In this document: positions 7,876-16,352 of the stretch, one piece after another
Position numbering within the stretch: position 1 is the first letter of the stretch
Layout: the number at the start of each line of letters is the position of its first letter
DNA from: DASQHW01 sp038209365
GTDB taxonomy: Bacteria; Actinomycetota; Acidimicrobiia; IMCC26256; PALSA-610
Reading direction: 5' to 3'
Length of the DNA: 58,816 bases
Assembly: GCA_038209365.1 (NCBI GenBank)
Contig: JBBQXS010000027.1
Coordinates: 1-58,816 of the forward strand
Position numbers and translations under genes: made by a program
The notes under the pieces: generated by a model
What the model was told of the DNA's origin: nothing
What the model saw: the letters and a program-made list of their open reading frames with translations, nothing else
Database searches by the model: none

Positions 7876-9077
7876 TGACCACGACGCCTGCGCCACCGTT
7901 CGAGATCGACGCGCTCGACCCCATGTTGTACGTGCGCGGCGTCGCCCACGAGGTCTATGCCTGGATGCGCGAGCACGATCCCGTGCACCGCGACGAGAAG
8001 AACAACCTGTGGGTCATCACCAAGTACGAGGACGTCTCATTCGTCGAACGGCACCCCGAGCTGTTCTGCAGCCGCCAAGGCGTGCGTCCGAAGGGAGGCG
8101 GTGCCGATTCGCTGTCGATCGTGTCGATGGACGATCCCGAGCATGCCCGCCAGCGGCGCATGGTCAGCCGCGGGTTCACGCCGTCGCGCATCAACCAGCT
8201 GATGCAGCACGTCCGCGACCTGGCGCGCGGGCTGGTCGACAACGTGGCGAGCCGCGGCGAGTGCGACTTCGTCATGGATATTGCGCGGCCGCTCCCGCTG
8301 ATCGTGATCGCGGAGATGCTCGGGCTCCCGGTCGAGGATCGCGAGCGCCTCGCGCATTGGTCGGACACGATGATGGCCGCCGAGGCGGCCGAGCCCGGCG
8401 ATCCGCTCGCGCAGGTCGCGGGGGAGGCATGGGCGGAATACGTGACATACCTGGATACGCTGCTCGAAGATCGTCGGGCGCGCCCGCGCGACGACCTCAT
8501 CTCGGTGCTCCTGTCGTCGGCTCATGCCGACGACCTCACCGCCGAGGAGCTGATGTCGTTCCTGGTGTTGCTGTTGGTCGCCGGCAACGAGACCACGCGC
8601 AACGCGCTCTCGGGTGGCATGCTCGCCCTCACCACGTTTCCGGAGCAGCGGGCCCGGCTCGTCGCGGACCTGTCGATCGTGAACACCGCGACCGAGGAGA
8701 TTCTTCGCTACGTCTCGCCGGTGATCAGCTTCTCTCGCACGGTCTGCGCAGACACGGAGCTTCGCGGACGAGAATTGCGAGAGGGCGACGTGCTGCTCAA
8801 CCTCTATCCGTCGGCCAACCGTGACGCCGATGTGTTCGACGACCCCGACGTCTTCCGCATCGACCGCGAGCCGAACCTGCACCTTGCCTTCGGCACCGGG
8901 CCCCATTTCTGTCTCGGCGCGAACCTGGCGCGGACGGAGATCCGAATCCTTCTCGAGGAGCTGTTCACGCGGCTCCCGGACGTGCGCGTCGCCGATGGTG
9001 GCGGTGCGCAACGCGGACCCAACTCGCTGGTGACCACGATCCAGCACCTGCCGGTCGTGTTCACACCTGTGCCGTAA
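7875..9077 (+). CDS. Cytochrome P450
   Basis: A 400-residue soluble P450 with the I-helix motif AGNETTRN, an ExxR motif in EEILR, and the heme loop FGTGPHFCLG with Cys at about residue 346. Its N-terminus (DALDPMLYVRGVAHEVYAWM) and overall form resemble CYP families that hydroxylate fatty acids, terpenes or steroids, but no substrate can be named. It is co-transcribed with the upstream tetR (one-base overlap) and its last 17 bases overlap the convergent thioesterase gene. Electron partners are not encoded next to it. Confidence 0.93.
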   Translation: MTTTPAPPFEIDALDPMLYVRGVAHEVYAWMREHDPVHRDEKNNLWVITKYEDVSFVERHPELFCSRQGVRPKGGGADSLSIVSMDDPEHARQRRMVSRGFTPSRINQLMQHVRDLARGLVDNVASRGECDFVMDIARPLPLIVIAEMLGLPVEDRERLAHWSDTMMAAEAAEPGDPLAQVAGEAWAEYVTYLDTLLEDRRARPRDDLISVLLSSAHADDLTAEELMSFLVLLLVAGNETTRNALSGGMLALTTFPEQRARLVADLSIVNTATEEILRYVSPVISFSRTVCADTELRGRELREGDVLLNLYPSANRDADVFDDPDVFRIDREPNLHLAFGTGPHFCLGANLARTEIRILLEELFTRLPDVRVADGGGAQRGPNSLVTTIQHLPVVFTPVP

Positions 9078-9870
9078 CGCGCGCGACGACAACGGCGACC
9101 CCGGTCAGACGGTGGCCGCCTTCGTCGCGCACCTCGACCCGGCAGACCTCACCGTCGGAACGGGTGCCGAGAGAACGTGCGATCGCTCGTATCGGGCCGA
9201 CGCGGTTGGGCGCGAGGAAATGGAGCACGACGTCGGTCGTGACGCCTCCGGTGCTGTGCTCGGCGGCGATGTCCACGAGCGTGGCGACGACGCCCCCGTG
9301 CAGGATGCCCCACGGGTTGCGCAGCTCGTCGGCGAGATCGATCTCGACGGCGTCGGGCGCGACCGCGCGCACCCCGAGCCATTCGTCGAGGGGGGCCAGT
9401 CCCGAAGGCGGCGGCCCCGCGTCGAGCACCAGCGGGCGGCGGTGGTGAGGTGGACCGTTCTCCGGCACGAGGATCGCCGAGGTGAGCACGCCGTCGGCGA
9501 CGAGCGCGTCGGCTGCGCCCTCGTCGTGTATCCGGACCGCCGTGACCACGTTGTTCCGTCCGCGGCGCAGCACGTCGGCGTCGATGCGCAACGGTCCGGT
9601 CTGCGCGAGCGAGATCGTCCGCGCCGCAAGGTTGGTCGACACCACCCACCCGTCGGGCAGCGCCGCGAGCCCGGCACAGATGCCACCGACGTTGTCGAGC
9701 AGTGTCAGCAGCGCGCCCGCGCGTACACCTCCGTGTGGTCCCCGGAGGTGCGCGGGCGCGGGGGCGTAGCCGACCATGTGGCCCTCGTCGCCCTCACGAA
9801 GGTCGACGCGCAGATAACGAGACACGCCGCGGCCGTCCTCCGAGCCGGCGTACTCCTCCTGCCTGCTCAT
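9061..9870 (-). CDS. Double-hotdog acyl-CoA thioesterase, PaaI-like
   Basis: A 269-residue protein made of two PaaI-type hotdog domains in tandem. The first half has LRGPHGGVRAGALLTLLDNVG and the second GILHGGVVATLVDIAAEHST, each carrying the HGG loop that positions CoA thioesters in this superfamily. Its ATG overlaps the stop of the next double-hotdog gene upstream (ATGA), so the two are co-translated; they share architecture but are clearly diverged. The substrate is unknown. The 3' end overlaps the P450 gene on the other strand. Confidence 0.8.
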   Translation of the reverse strand: MSRQEEYAGSEDGRGVSRYLRVDLREGDEGHMVGYAPAPAHLRGPHGGVRAGALLTLLDNVGGICAGLAALPDGWVVSTNLAARTISLAQTGPLRIDADVLRRGRNNVVTAVRIHDEGAADALVADGVLTSAILVPENGPPHHRRPLVLDAGPPPSGLAPLDEWLGVRAVAPDAVEIDLADELRNPWGILHGGVVATLVDIAAEHSTGGVTTDVVLHFLAPNRVGPIRAIARSLGTRSDGEVCRVEVRDEGGHRLTGVAVVVARVTAQV

Positions 9871-10688
9871 GAGCCCAAGCCGCGGGTCGCAACCGCGCTG
9901 GTCAGCGTCATGAGGCGGTGTTCGGCGCCCGCGTCGACGATCTGCACGCGTGCGCGACCGTGGCCGGCTGCGACGTCGAGCACGTCGGCGCGCGTGCGCA
10001 CCGGCCCGACCCGGCCGAATCCGAGGTAGGTGACGTGAAGATCGCTGACGACGAGTGGTTCGCCGCTCGCAGCGCGCAGGGCATGTTCAGCCGCGACGTC
10101 TGCGACCGTTGCGACGATGCCGCCCTGCATGGCGCCCATGGAGTTACGGGACCAGTCGGTGACCGGAAGCTCGACGATGCCCGCGCTGGCATCGCGTACC
10201 CGTATGCCGAGCGCATCGGGCAGCGGCGCCCTCAAACGCGACATCTCCGTCGCCATTGTCGTCGGCCCGGAGCCGCGCACCTCGCGCATATCGGGATTGA
10301 CGTCACGGCGGGGGAGCACGGAGAAGCTCATGGTCGCGATGCCGACGTCGCGTTCGCCGTCGTCGACGAGCACGACCTCGACGACCACAGTCGTGCGACC
10401 CGCCCGCAGGACTTCCGCACGCGCCTCGACGACCGAGCCCGGAGGTGCACCCGCGACGACGTGCAGGGTGAGGTCGGCCGTCGCGATCCAGTTCGGTTGC
10501 GCGGCGGTTGCTGCCAGACCTCCGCCGATCACGTCGACCAACGTCGACAGCGCGCCCGCGCGAGCAGTCCCCCGGTCGGTGCAGAGCTCGGGGACGATGG
10601 GAAGCCGCGCCCGGCTCGTCCGACCGTCCACCGAATGCTCGAACGTGAATCGCAGGTCGCGCAACACGTGCTCGTCGGGCGGATACAT
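9867..10688 (-). CDS. Double-hotdog thioesterase-like protein
   Basis: A 273-residue protein with the same two-hotdog plan as its downstream neighbour. The halves are marked by TARAGALSTLVDVIGG and GAMQGGIVATVADVAAEHAL. The usual HGG is replaced by QGG in the second half and by a non-HGG sequence in the first, so catalysis may be altered or lost; it could partner the other double-hotdog protein. I chose the ATG at 10688; an in-frame TTG lies at 10694. It sits two bases after the Rieske gene stop, in an operon running yqgE-like, Rieske, double-hotdog, double-hotdog. Confidence 0.72.
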   Translation of the reverse strand: MYPPDEHVLRDLRFTFEHSVDGRTSRARLPIVPELCTDRGTARAGALSTLVDVIGGGLAATAAQPNWIATADLTLHVVAGAPPGSVVEARAEVLRAGRTTVVVEVVLVDDGERDVGIATMSFSVLPRRDVNPDMREVRGSGPTTMATEMSRLRAPLPDALGIRVRDASAGIVELPVTDWSRNSMGAMQGGIVATVADVAAEHALRAASGEPLVVSDLHVTYLGFGRVGPVRTRADVLDVAAGHGRARVQIVDAGAEHRLMTLTSAVATRGLGS

Positions 10689-10690
10689 GG

Positions 10691-11020
10691 TCAACCGGCC
10701 GCCCGTCCGGGCAGCCCGAGCTCGATCACGTCGCCGCGCTCGTCGACATCGAGCAACGCGACGGTTCCCTTGGGATCGACGCGGCCGAGCTCATTGCGCT
10801 TGTACGCATGGCCCTTGCCGTCGAACGCCCACGCGTGCCCCGCGCACACCAACTCGTCGCGCGAGACATAGCCCTCACTGAGGTCGTGATCGAGGTGCGG
10901 ACAGCGTCGTGGGGCCGTGCGCACTCGTCCGTCCCAACCCCGCCACACGACGAACTCCTCGCCCTCGACGTCGACTGCGACCACGCGACCGATGCCGACG
11001 GCGTCATGCTCGATTCGCAT
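10691..11020 (-). CDS. Rieske [2Fe-2S] ferredoxin-like protein
   Basis: A 109-residue single-domain Rieske protein. The iron-sulfur ligands are visible as C40-P-H42 and C59-A-G-H62 with a 16-residue spacer, the normal CxH...CxxH pattern. Small soluble Rieske proteins pass electrons to oxygenases, including ring-hydroxylating enzymes and some P450s. No signal or membrane anchor is present. It is 4 bases from the YqgE-like gene and 2 bases from the hotdog gene. With two P450 genes and two diiron oxygenase genes in the window, it is a candidate electron donor, but that is only inference. Confidence 0.88.
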   Translation of the reverse strand: MRIEHDAVGIGRVVAVDVEGEEFVVWRGWDGRVRTAPRRCPHLDHDLSEGYVSRDELVCAGHAWAFDGKGHAYKRNELGRVDPKGTVALLDVDERGDVIELGLPGRAAG

Positions 11021-11024
11021 TGCC

Positions 11025-11585
11025 TCAGTTGGCGGTGACGTCGTCGGGATACTGGGCGAACATCGCCGGGTGCCCGCGCTGCCGCTTGAGCACCTCTCGC
11101 CACAGCCGTTCCGGGGCGCGGACGAACGGGTCGTCGCGTCGGAGGTCCACGACGAACCAGGCGTTCGCTTCGAGCTCGCCCTCGAGCTGACCGGGTGCCC
11201 ATCCCGCGTAGCCGACGAACACCCGCAACTCGTCGAGCGGCACCCCGAGGTCGAGCGGGTCGCGGCCGAGGTCGACGGTACCGAGGTCGTCGATGATCGG
11301 GACCCACCCATCGATCGCGTCGATCCCCGCCCGGCCGAGCGCGATCACCGCGTCCGGCGACACGGGCCCGCCGGTGAAGACGACGGTGGGTGCCGCGGCG
11401 AACACCTGCCACTCGGGAAGCACGTCGCCGAGCGCAATCTCACTCGGCCGGTTCAGGATGATCCCGAGCGCACCGTCGTCGCCGTGCTCGAGGATGAGCA
11501 CGACCGCCCGATCGAAGTTGGGGTCGACGAGCGGCGGGGTCGCGACGAGCAGGCATCCGCGCAGCGTTTCCCTCTCGGTGTGCAC
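11025..11585 (-). CDS. YqgE/AlgH family protein (UPF0301)
   Basis: A 186-residue protein with the YqgE/AlgH hallmarks: LRGCLLVATPPLVDPNF at the N-terminus, ALGIILNRPSE, then VFTGGPVSPDAV and VFVGYAGWAPGQLE. Function is not settled in most bacteria; AlgH was first linked to alginate regulation in Pseudomonas. The start is a GTG at 11585, giving the family's usual length. It is divergent from the FAD oxidase gene, with 40 bases between starts, and heads the minus-strand operon with the Rieske and hotdog genes. Confidence 0.9.
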   Translation of the reverse strand: MHTERETLRGCLLVATPPLVDPNFDRAVVLILEHGDDGALGIILNRPSEIALGDVLPEWQVFAAAPTVVFTGGPVSPDAVIALGRAGIDAIDGWVPIIDDLGTVDLGRDPLDLGVPLDELRVFVGYAGWAPGQLEGELEANAWFVVDLRRDDPFVRAPERLWREVLKRQRGHPAMFAQYPDDVTAN

Positions 11586-11625
11586 GGGCCCGATCTTGGC
11601 ACGGTGACCGTAGGCTCGATGTCCG

Positions 11626-13014
11626 ATGACCGCCGCGCCCGAGCTGCTCGCCGCGTTGCGTGCCGCAGTGGGCGAGGCGTACGTGCGCAACGATCCGGAC
11701 GTGGTTGCCGGGCAGGTCGTCGACTGGACCGGCCGGTTCCGGGGAGCGACCCCCGCCGTGGTCCGCCCGGGCCGCGTCGAGGAGGTCGCCGCCGTGTTGC
11801 GCGTGTGCCACGACGCCGGCGCGGCGGTCGTGCCGCAAGGGGGCAATACGGGCTTGGTCGGGGGCTCGGTGCCACTGCACGGGGAGGTCGTGTTGGACCT
11901 CAGGCGCCTCGATGCGGTCATGCCCGTCGACAAGCGCACGGGCCAGGTCACGGTGCAGGCCGGCGTGACGATCTCCGCACTGCAACGGCACGCTCGCGAC
12001 GCGGGCTGGCAGTACGGCATCGATCTCGGTTCGCGCGATACCGCAACCGTCGGTGGGACGGTCGCGACCAACGCCGGTGGGGTCCACGTGTTGCGCTACG
12101 GCCCGACCCGCCGCCAGGTCGTGGGCATCGAAGCCGTCCTCGCGGACGGACGGGTGCTGCGACGCCTCGACGGCCTCGAGAAGGACAACACCGGCTACGA
12201 CCTCGCCGGTCTGCTCTGCGGCAGCGAGGGCACGCTCGCGGTCGTCACGGCCGCGCGCGTGAGGCTCGTGCCGCGGCCGGCGTTCACCGTCGTGGCCCTG
12301 CTCGCGTTCGGGAGCGTCGATGCCGCCCTCGACGCGGTGGGGGAGCTGCGCCGCACCCTCGACTGCGTGCAGGCGCTCGAGTTCTTCCTGCAGAACGGTC
12401 TCGACCTGGTGTGCGAGCGCTTCCGGCTGCCCCGCCCGTTTGCCGGCAGGCACGACGCCTACGTGCTCGTGGAAGCCGCAGCCTTCACGGATCCGACTGA
12501 ATCGCTCGCCCGTGCGGTCGAAGCGCTCGATGCCGCGGACGTCGCGGTGTCGACTGATGACGCGGCGGCCCGGGCACTGTGGCGGTATCGAGAAGCGCAC
12601 ACCGAGGCGATCAACCTGGAGGGCGCGCCTCACAAGCTCGACGTGTCGTTGCCGGCCGACCGCCTCGCTTCCTTCGTGCACGATGTCGCGGCTCGCGTCG
12701 CCGATGTCGCGCCCGGCGCGTCGGTCTGGCTCTTCGGGCACGCGGGTGACGGCAACGTGCACGTCAACGTGACCGGCGTCGCCCCCGACGACGAGCGTGT
12801 CACCGCGGCCGTGCTCGGTTTCGTCGCCCAGCTGCACGGTTCGATCAGCGCGGAGCACGGCATCGGCGCGGCCAAGCGCGCGTACGTGCCGCTCGTACGG
12901 AGTCGCGTCGAGATCGCCACCTACCGCGCGATCAAAGACGCGCTCGATCCCCGCGGCATCTTGAATCCGCACGTGCTGTTCCCCGAAGACGCACGCGCGG
13001 ACTTCCGGGATTAG
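11626..13014 (+). CDS. FAD-linked 2-hydroxyacid dehydrogenase (GlcD/D-LDH type)
   Basis: A 462-residue FAD-binding PCMH-type oxidoreductase of the D-lactate/glycolate dehydrogenase group. The FAD-binding half has VVPQGGNTGLVGGSVP, SRDTATVGGTVATNAGG and YDLAGLLCGSEGTLAVVT. The C-terminal substrate domain has WLFGHAGDGNVHVNV and the terminal SAEHGIGAAKR typical of this family. It likely oxidises a 2-hydroxy acid to the 2-oxo acid, passing electrons to a flavoprotein or quinone. No transmembrane segment is visible. Which 2-hydroxy acid it uses cannot be judged. Confidence 0.9.
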   Translation: MTAAPELLAALRAAVGEAYVRNDPDVVAGQVVDWTGRFRGATPAVVRPGRVEEVAAVLRVCHDAGAAVVPQGGNTGLVGGSVPLHGEVVLDLRRLDAVMPVDKRTGQVTVQAGVTISALQRHARDAGWQYGIDLGSRDTATVGGTVATNAGGVHVLRYGPTRRQVVGIEAVLADGRVLRRLDGLEKDNTGYDLAGLLCGSEGTLAVVTAARVRLVPRPAFTVVALLAFGSVDAALDAVGELRRTLDCVQALEFFLQNGLDLVCERFRLPRPFAGRHDAYVLVEAAAFTDPTESLARAVEALDAADVAVSTDDAAARALWRYREAHTEAINLEGAPHKLDVSLPADRLASFVHDVAARVADVAPGASVWLFGHAGDGNVHVNVTGVAPDDERVTAAVLGFVAQLHGSISAEHGIGAAKRAYVPLVRSRVEIATYRAIKDALDPRGILNPHVLFPEDARADFRD

Positions 13015-13143
13015 GACCCGGCGCGGACGAGGCCGCGCGGACGCCGCCGCTTCCGGACATCCCGCTTGACTTCCTCACAAATCCGGCAAGACTGTCCGAT
13101 GTTCTGCCGCACCGGCCCGTGGCGCCCCGCGCCGGTGTGGCTG

Positions 13144-13194
13144 GCTCGGGTCGCCGGCCGGTCGGACCGCCCGCCGCCGCCCGGCGACCCGAGC
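13144..13194. terminator. GC-rich hairpin between convergent genes
   Basis: A perfect 14-bp stem (13144-13157 with 13181-13194) encloses a 23-base GC-rich loop. It lies between the stop of the FAD oxidase gene (13014) and the stop of the convergent PNPOx gene (13233), where a bidirectional terminator would be expected. There is no U tract, common in high-GC actinobacteria. A second short hairpin with an AAA loop follows at 13209-13223. Confidence 0.6.
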
Positions 13195-13232
13195 GACCCC
13201 CGCGCACACGCGCGAAACGCGCGCACGAATGG

Positions 13233-13850
13233 TCAGAGTGTCTCGGCGGCGCGCGCCGGATCGTGCTCGGGGAGGTAGTCCTGTGCCCAGCTCATCCGCT
13301 TCCAATCGGGAATCGGCGCGTCGGTGTCTTCGCGGGGCACGAACTTCGAGCGCTCGACGAGTTGCATCTTGTGGATGTAGCGCGAGCAGTTCGGAAAGAC
13401 CTTTAACGTCTGCACGCGCACGACGAGCTTGGCGCCCGGCATCGTCGCCAGCAACGGGTCGCGCTCGTCGACAGTCGCAATGCCGTTCACTCGCACCCGG
13501 TTCGGCTCCTCGAAGTCGATGAACAGCAGGCCGACCGGCGCGTGGGCCCGGATGTTGCCGAGCGAGAGGAACATGCCGTTGCCGTCGTAAACGGGGAACG
13601 CAATCGTTCGCTCGTCGACGACACGGACGAAGCCGGGATCGCCGCCCTTGTACGAACACTGCGGGTTCCCGTCGCCATCGCACGTGGCGAGAAAGAACAT
13701 GTCGCGCGATTCGATGAACTGCCTGGCGTGCTCGTCCACCTTGTCGCTGACGAGCAGCTCGTCGATGCGGTCCGCGATGCGCCTGGTGTGAAAGCGATCC
13801 TGCCAGAAGCGGTGGTCGTCGTTGAAGGTCCCCATACTCATGGGCGCCAT
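13233..13850 (-). CDS. Pyridoxamine 5'-phosphate oxidase family flavin-binding protein
   Basis: A 205-residue protein of the PNPOx-like split-barrel family. Features are SRDMFFLATCDGDGNPQCSYKGG, then FPVYDGNGMFLSLGNIRAHAPVG and LLFIDFEEPNRVRVNGIA, a pattern seen in FMN- or F420-binding oxidoreductases of actinobacteria. Several Met codons (13850, 13841, 13835) could start it; I used the first. It lies 11 bases after the permease-OB gene and may end that operon. The true cofactor (FMN or F420) is uncertain; the CofE-like gene upstream makes F420 worth considering. Confidence 0.82.
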   Translation of the reverse strand: MAPMSMGTFNDDHRFWQDRFHTRRIADRIDELLVSDKVDEHARQFIESRDMFFLATCDGDGNPQCSYKGGDPGFVRVVDERTIAFPVYDGNGMFLSLGNIRAHAPVGLLFIDFEEPNRVRVNGIATVDERDPLLATMPGAKLVVRVQTLKVFPNCSRYIHKMQLVERSKFVPREDTDAPIPDWKRMSWAQDYLPEHDPARAAETL

Positions 13851-13861
13851 GGTCGCGCGGT

Positions 13862-16240
13862 CTACTGGAGCTCGTACACCGGATTCACGATCGCGAGACG
13901 GCCCCGGTGTTCGATGGCCATCCCCTCCACCCACAGCGCGGCACCGATGCGCAGGCCCTCGACGGCGCGACGGCCGAAGAACACGACACACACCGACCCT
14001 GTCTCGTCGGCCACCGTGCACTCGAGGCTGGGACTGCCGGCGAGGGGTTCCACGCGTACGGCGCGCACGCGTCCCTGCACCCGCACGTATTGCCGGCACT
14101 GCACGCCGGCGATCGAGGTCGCGCCGTCAGGTCCGCGCGTCCGCGCGCCCACCGACGCGGCGCCGACCTTGCCCCGACCGTTTCCCCGACCGTTCGCCCG
14201 ACCCTTCCGACGGCCCTCGCCGTTTGGCGACGGCCGCGGTATGCCGACGGGCGTCGTCGCCATGTGACGGTCGTCGAAGTGGAACGGGACCGTCGTGACA
14301 TTCGCGTGCGGCAGGCGCGAGATCTCCCGAGCAAGTGCCTCTGCGGTCTGATCGTGGAGCAGCCGGTGCCAGACGCCGTTGAACATCCGCTCCGGCAAGA
14401 GCACGCAGACTTCCGAATCGCCCGCGCTCAGCTCGCGGGCGACGCTTTCCACCGCGGCGCGCGTCAGGCGCCGGTCGGGACAATCGATCAACTCGAGCGA
14501 CAGATTGGCGAGCCCGTGCTCGCGCCACTGCGCCGCGAGCTCGTCGGCGTGGTGCTGGTCGATCACGAAGTGCACGGCCCGAAGCTCGTCGGGCCGCAAG
14601 GTCCGACCGAACTGCATGGCGCGTGCGACCGCGAGGTCGAGCCGGTCGACGAACACCATCACGACGAGCCGCCGCCGAACGGGTGCCGCGACAGCGTTGG
14701 GCACGTCGTGTTCGAGCGCGGTGTCTTCCCGCTCGTACTGCTTCGCCAGTCGCACGAGAAGGACCACCATGACCGGCACGAGCAGCGCGATCACCCATGC
14801 GCCTTCCATGAACTTGTAGCGAGCGATGACGAGGTCGACGACAAGTGAGAGGAAGGCGCCGACACCGTTGACGAAGAGACCCCAGCGCCAGCCCGATTCC
14901 TTCTCTCGAATGTGGTGTTTCGCCATGCCCGCTTGCGACAACGTGAACGACGTGAACACACCGATCGCATACAACGGGATCAGGCGGTCCACCCGGGCGT
15001 TCGTCACGAGCAACAGGAAGATCGCGGCCACCGCCAAGAAGATGATGCCGTTGGAGAACACGAGGCGATGGCCGCGCTTGGTGAGCTGGCGCGGCATGAA
15101 GTTGTCGCCCGCGTGGAACGACGCGAGCCGCGGGAAGTCCGCGAAGCTCGTGTTGGCCGCCAGCACGAGGATCAGCATGGTTCCGGCCTGGAGGCAGTAG
15201 TAGAGAGCATTGCCTCCGAAACCGCCGCCGTACGCAAGCTTGCCGATCTGGGAGATCACCGTCGGCGTGCCGCTCTCGAACGGTGCCACGTGCATCCGGC
15301 TGTCCATGATCGACAGCCCGAGGAACATGAGCCCGAGAAGCGAGCCCATGATCACGAGCGTCGTCCGCGCGTTCTTCCATTCAGGCTTGCGGAACGCGGG
15401 CACGCCGTTGGAGATCGCCTCCACGCCCGTGACGGCCGCGCCGCCCGAGGCGAACGAGTGGAGTACCAGCGCGATCGACGCGCCCGCCAAGATGCCGGCG
15501 CCCTTCGTGCCGAAGTTCATAACTCCTTGCGTCGGCGCGTAGCTCGCCCTGGCAAGACCGCCATGGAACGCCTTGAAGACACCGAACCCGATCAGCACGG
15601 CCATGTTCACGATGAAGAAGTAGGTCGGCGCCGCGAAGAGCCGGCCCGACTCCTTGACGCCGCGCAGGTTGCCGTACGCGATCAAGACCACGAACGCGAT
15701 GGATATCCAAAGGATGAACGGTGCGAACACCGGGAACGCGGATGCCAACGCGGCAGTACCTGCCGCGACCGACACGGACACGGTGAGGACGTAGTCGGTG
15801 AGGAGCGCGACGCCGGCGACCTGCGCGGGAAGAAGGCCGAAGTTGTCGCGCGTGACCATGTACGCGCCGCCGGCCGTAGGGTACGCCTTGATCGTCTGGC
15901 GGTACGAGAAGAACAAGACCACCAGCAGCGCGGTCGTGATCGGCACGACAAGCGCGAACGCGCCGATGCCGACAATCGGGACGAGGACGCGCAACATCTC
16001 TTCGGTCGCGTACGCCGACGACGAGAGGTTGTCGGACGCGAACACGGCGAGCGCGGTCGGCTTGCCGAGTCGTTCGTGCTCCAGCTCCTCGGTGTGCAGC
16101 GGCGGACCGAGGAGCTTGTTCTTCAGTCGGTAGCCCGCGCCATCGGGTGGCAACTCCACGTCGGGGAGCACCGGCATGGGCGCCGGGTGCGGTGCGGACG
16201 GCGCGGTGATCTCCGTCGGCCGCGTCGGCTCGGTCAGCAC
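13862..16240 (-). CDS. APC-family permease (KimA-like) with C-terminal OB-fold
   Basis: A 792-residue membrane protein. Residues about 50-540 form an amino-acid/polyamine/organocation-type permease with about 12 hydrophobic segments and FASDNLSSSAYATEEML and YPTAGGAYMVTRDNF, features of the KimA-like potassium transporters. A cytoplasmic region of about 160 residues follows, then a basic Gly/Arg/Asn-rich linker (from GEGRRKGRANGRGNG). A final domain of about 80 residues (from QYVRVQGRVRAV to the end) has an OB-fold pattern. The GTG start at 16240 has GGAG five bases upstream. The fused OB domain is unusual; in mycobacteria, as I recall, similar permease and OB-fold proteins are separate neighbouring genes. 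Confidence 0.85.
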   Translation of the reverse strand: MLTEPTRPTEITAPSAPHPAPMPVLPDVELPPDGAGYRLKNKLLGPPLHTEELEHERLGKPTALAVFASDNLSSSAYATEEMLRVLVPIVGIGAFALVVPITTALLVVLFFSYRQTIKAYPTAGGAYMVTRDNFGLLPAQVAGVALLTDYVLTVSVSVAAGTAALASAFPVFAPFILWISIAFVVLIAYGNLRGVKESGRLFAAPTYFFIVNMAVLIGFGVFKAFHGGLARASYAPTQGVMNFGTKGAGILAGASIALVLHSFASGGAAVTGVEAISNGVPAFRKPEWKNARTTLVIMGSLLGLMFLGLSIMDSRMHVAPFESGTPTVISQIGKLAYGGGFGGNALYYCLQAGTMLILVLAANTSFADFPRLASFHAGDNFMPRQLTKRGHRLVFSNGIIFLAVAAIFLLLVTNARVDRLIPLYAIGVFTSFTLSQAGMAKHHIREKESGWRWGLFVNGVGAFLSLVVDLVIARYKFMEGAWVIALLVPVMVVLLVRLAKQYEREDTALEHDVPNAVAAPVRRRLVVMVFVDRLDLAVARAMQFGRTLRPDELRAVHFVIDQHHADELAAQWREHGLANLSLELIDCPDRRLTRAAVESVARELSAGDSEVCVLLPERMFNGVWHRLLHDQTAEALAREISRLPHANVTTVPFHFDDRHMATTPVGIPRPSPNGEGRRKGRANGRGNGRGKVGAASVGARTRGPDGATSIAGVQCRQYVRVQGRVRAVRVEPLAGSPSLECTVADETGSVCVVFFGRRAVEGLRIGAALWVEGMAIEHRGRLAIVNPVYELQ

Positions 16241-16352
16241 GTCGTCTCCATGAAGGGGTCGTGCGCGCCCCTGCGGCGCGCGTCTCCTCAGCAAACTGCC
16301 GCCGCGCCGAAAAGTCTCGCTCGACGCCGTCAAGAAGACATCAAATGGTGCG

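Noticed and set aside
13066..13093. TTGACT with a possible -10 in the convergent spacer after the FAD oxidase gene
   Set aside because: The -10 match is poor (AAGACT-like), and no gene begins downstream in that direction before the convergent PNPOx gene.
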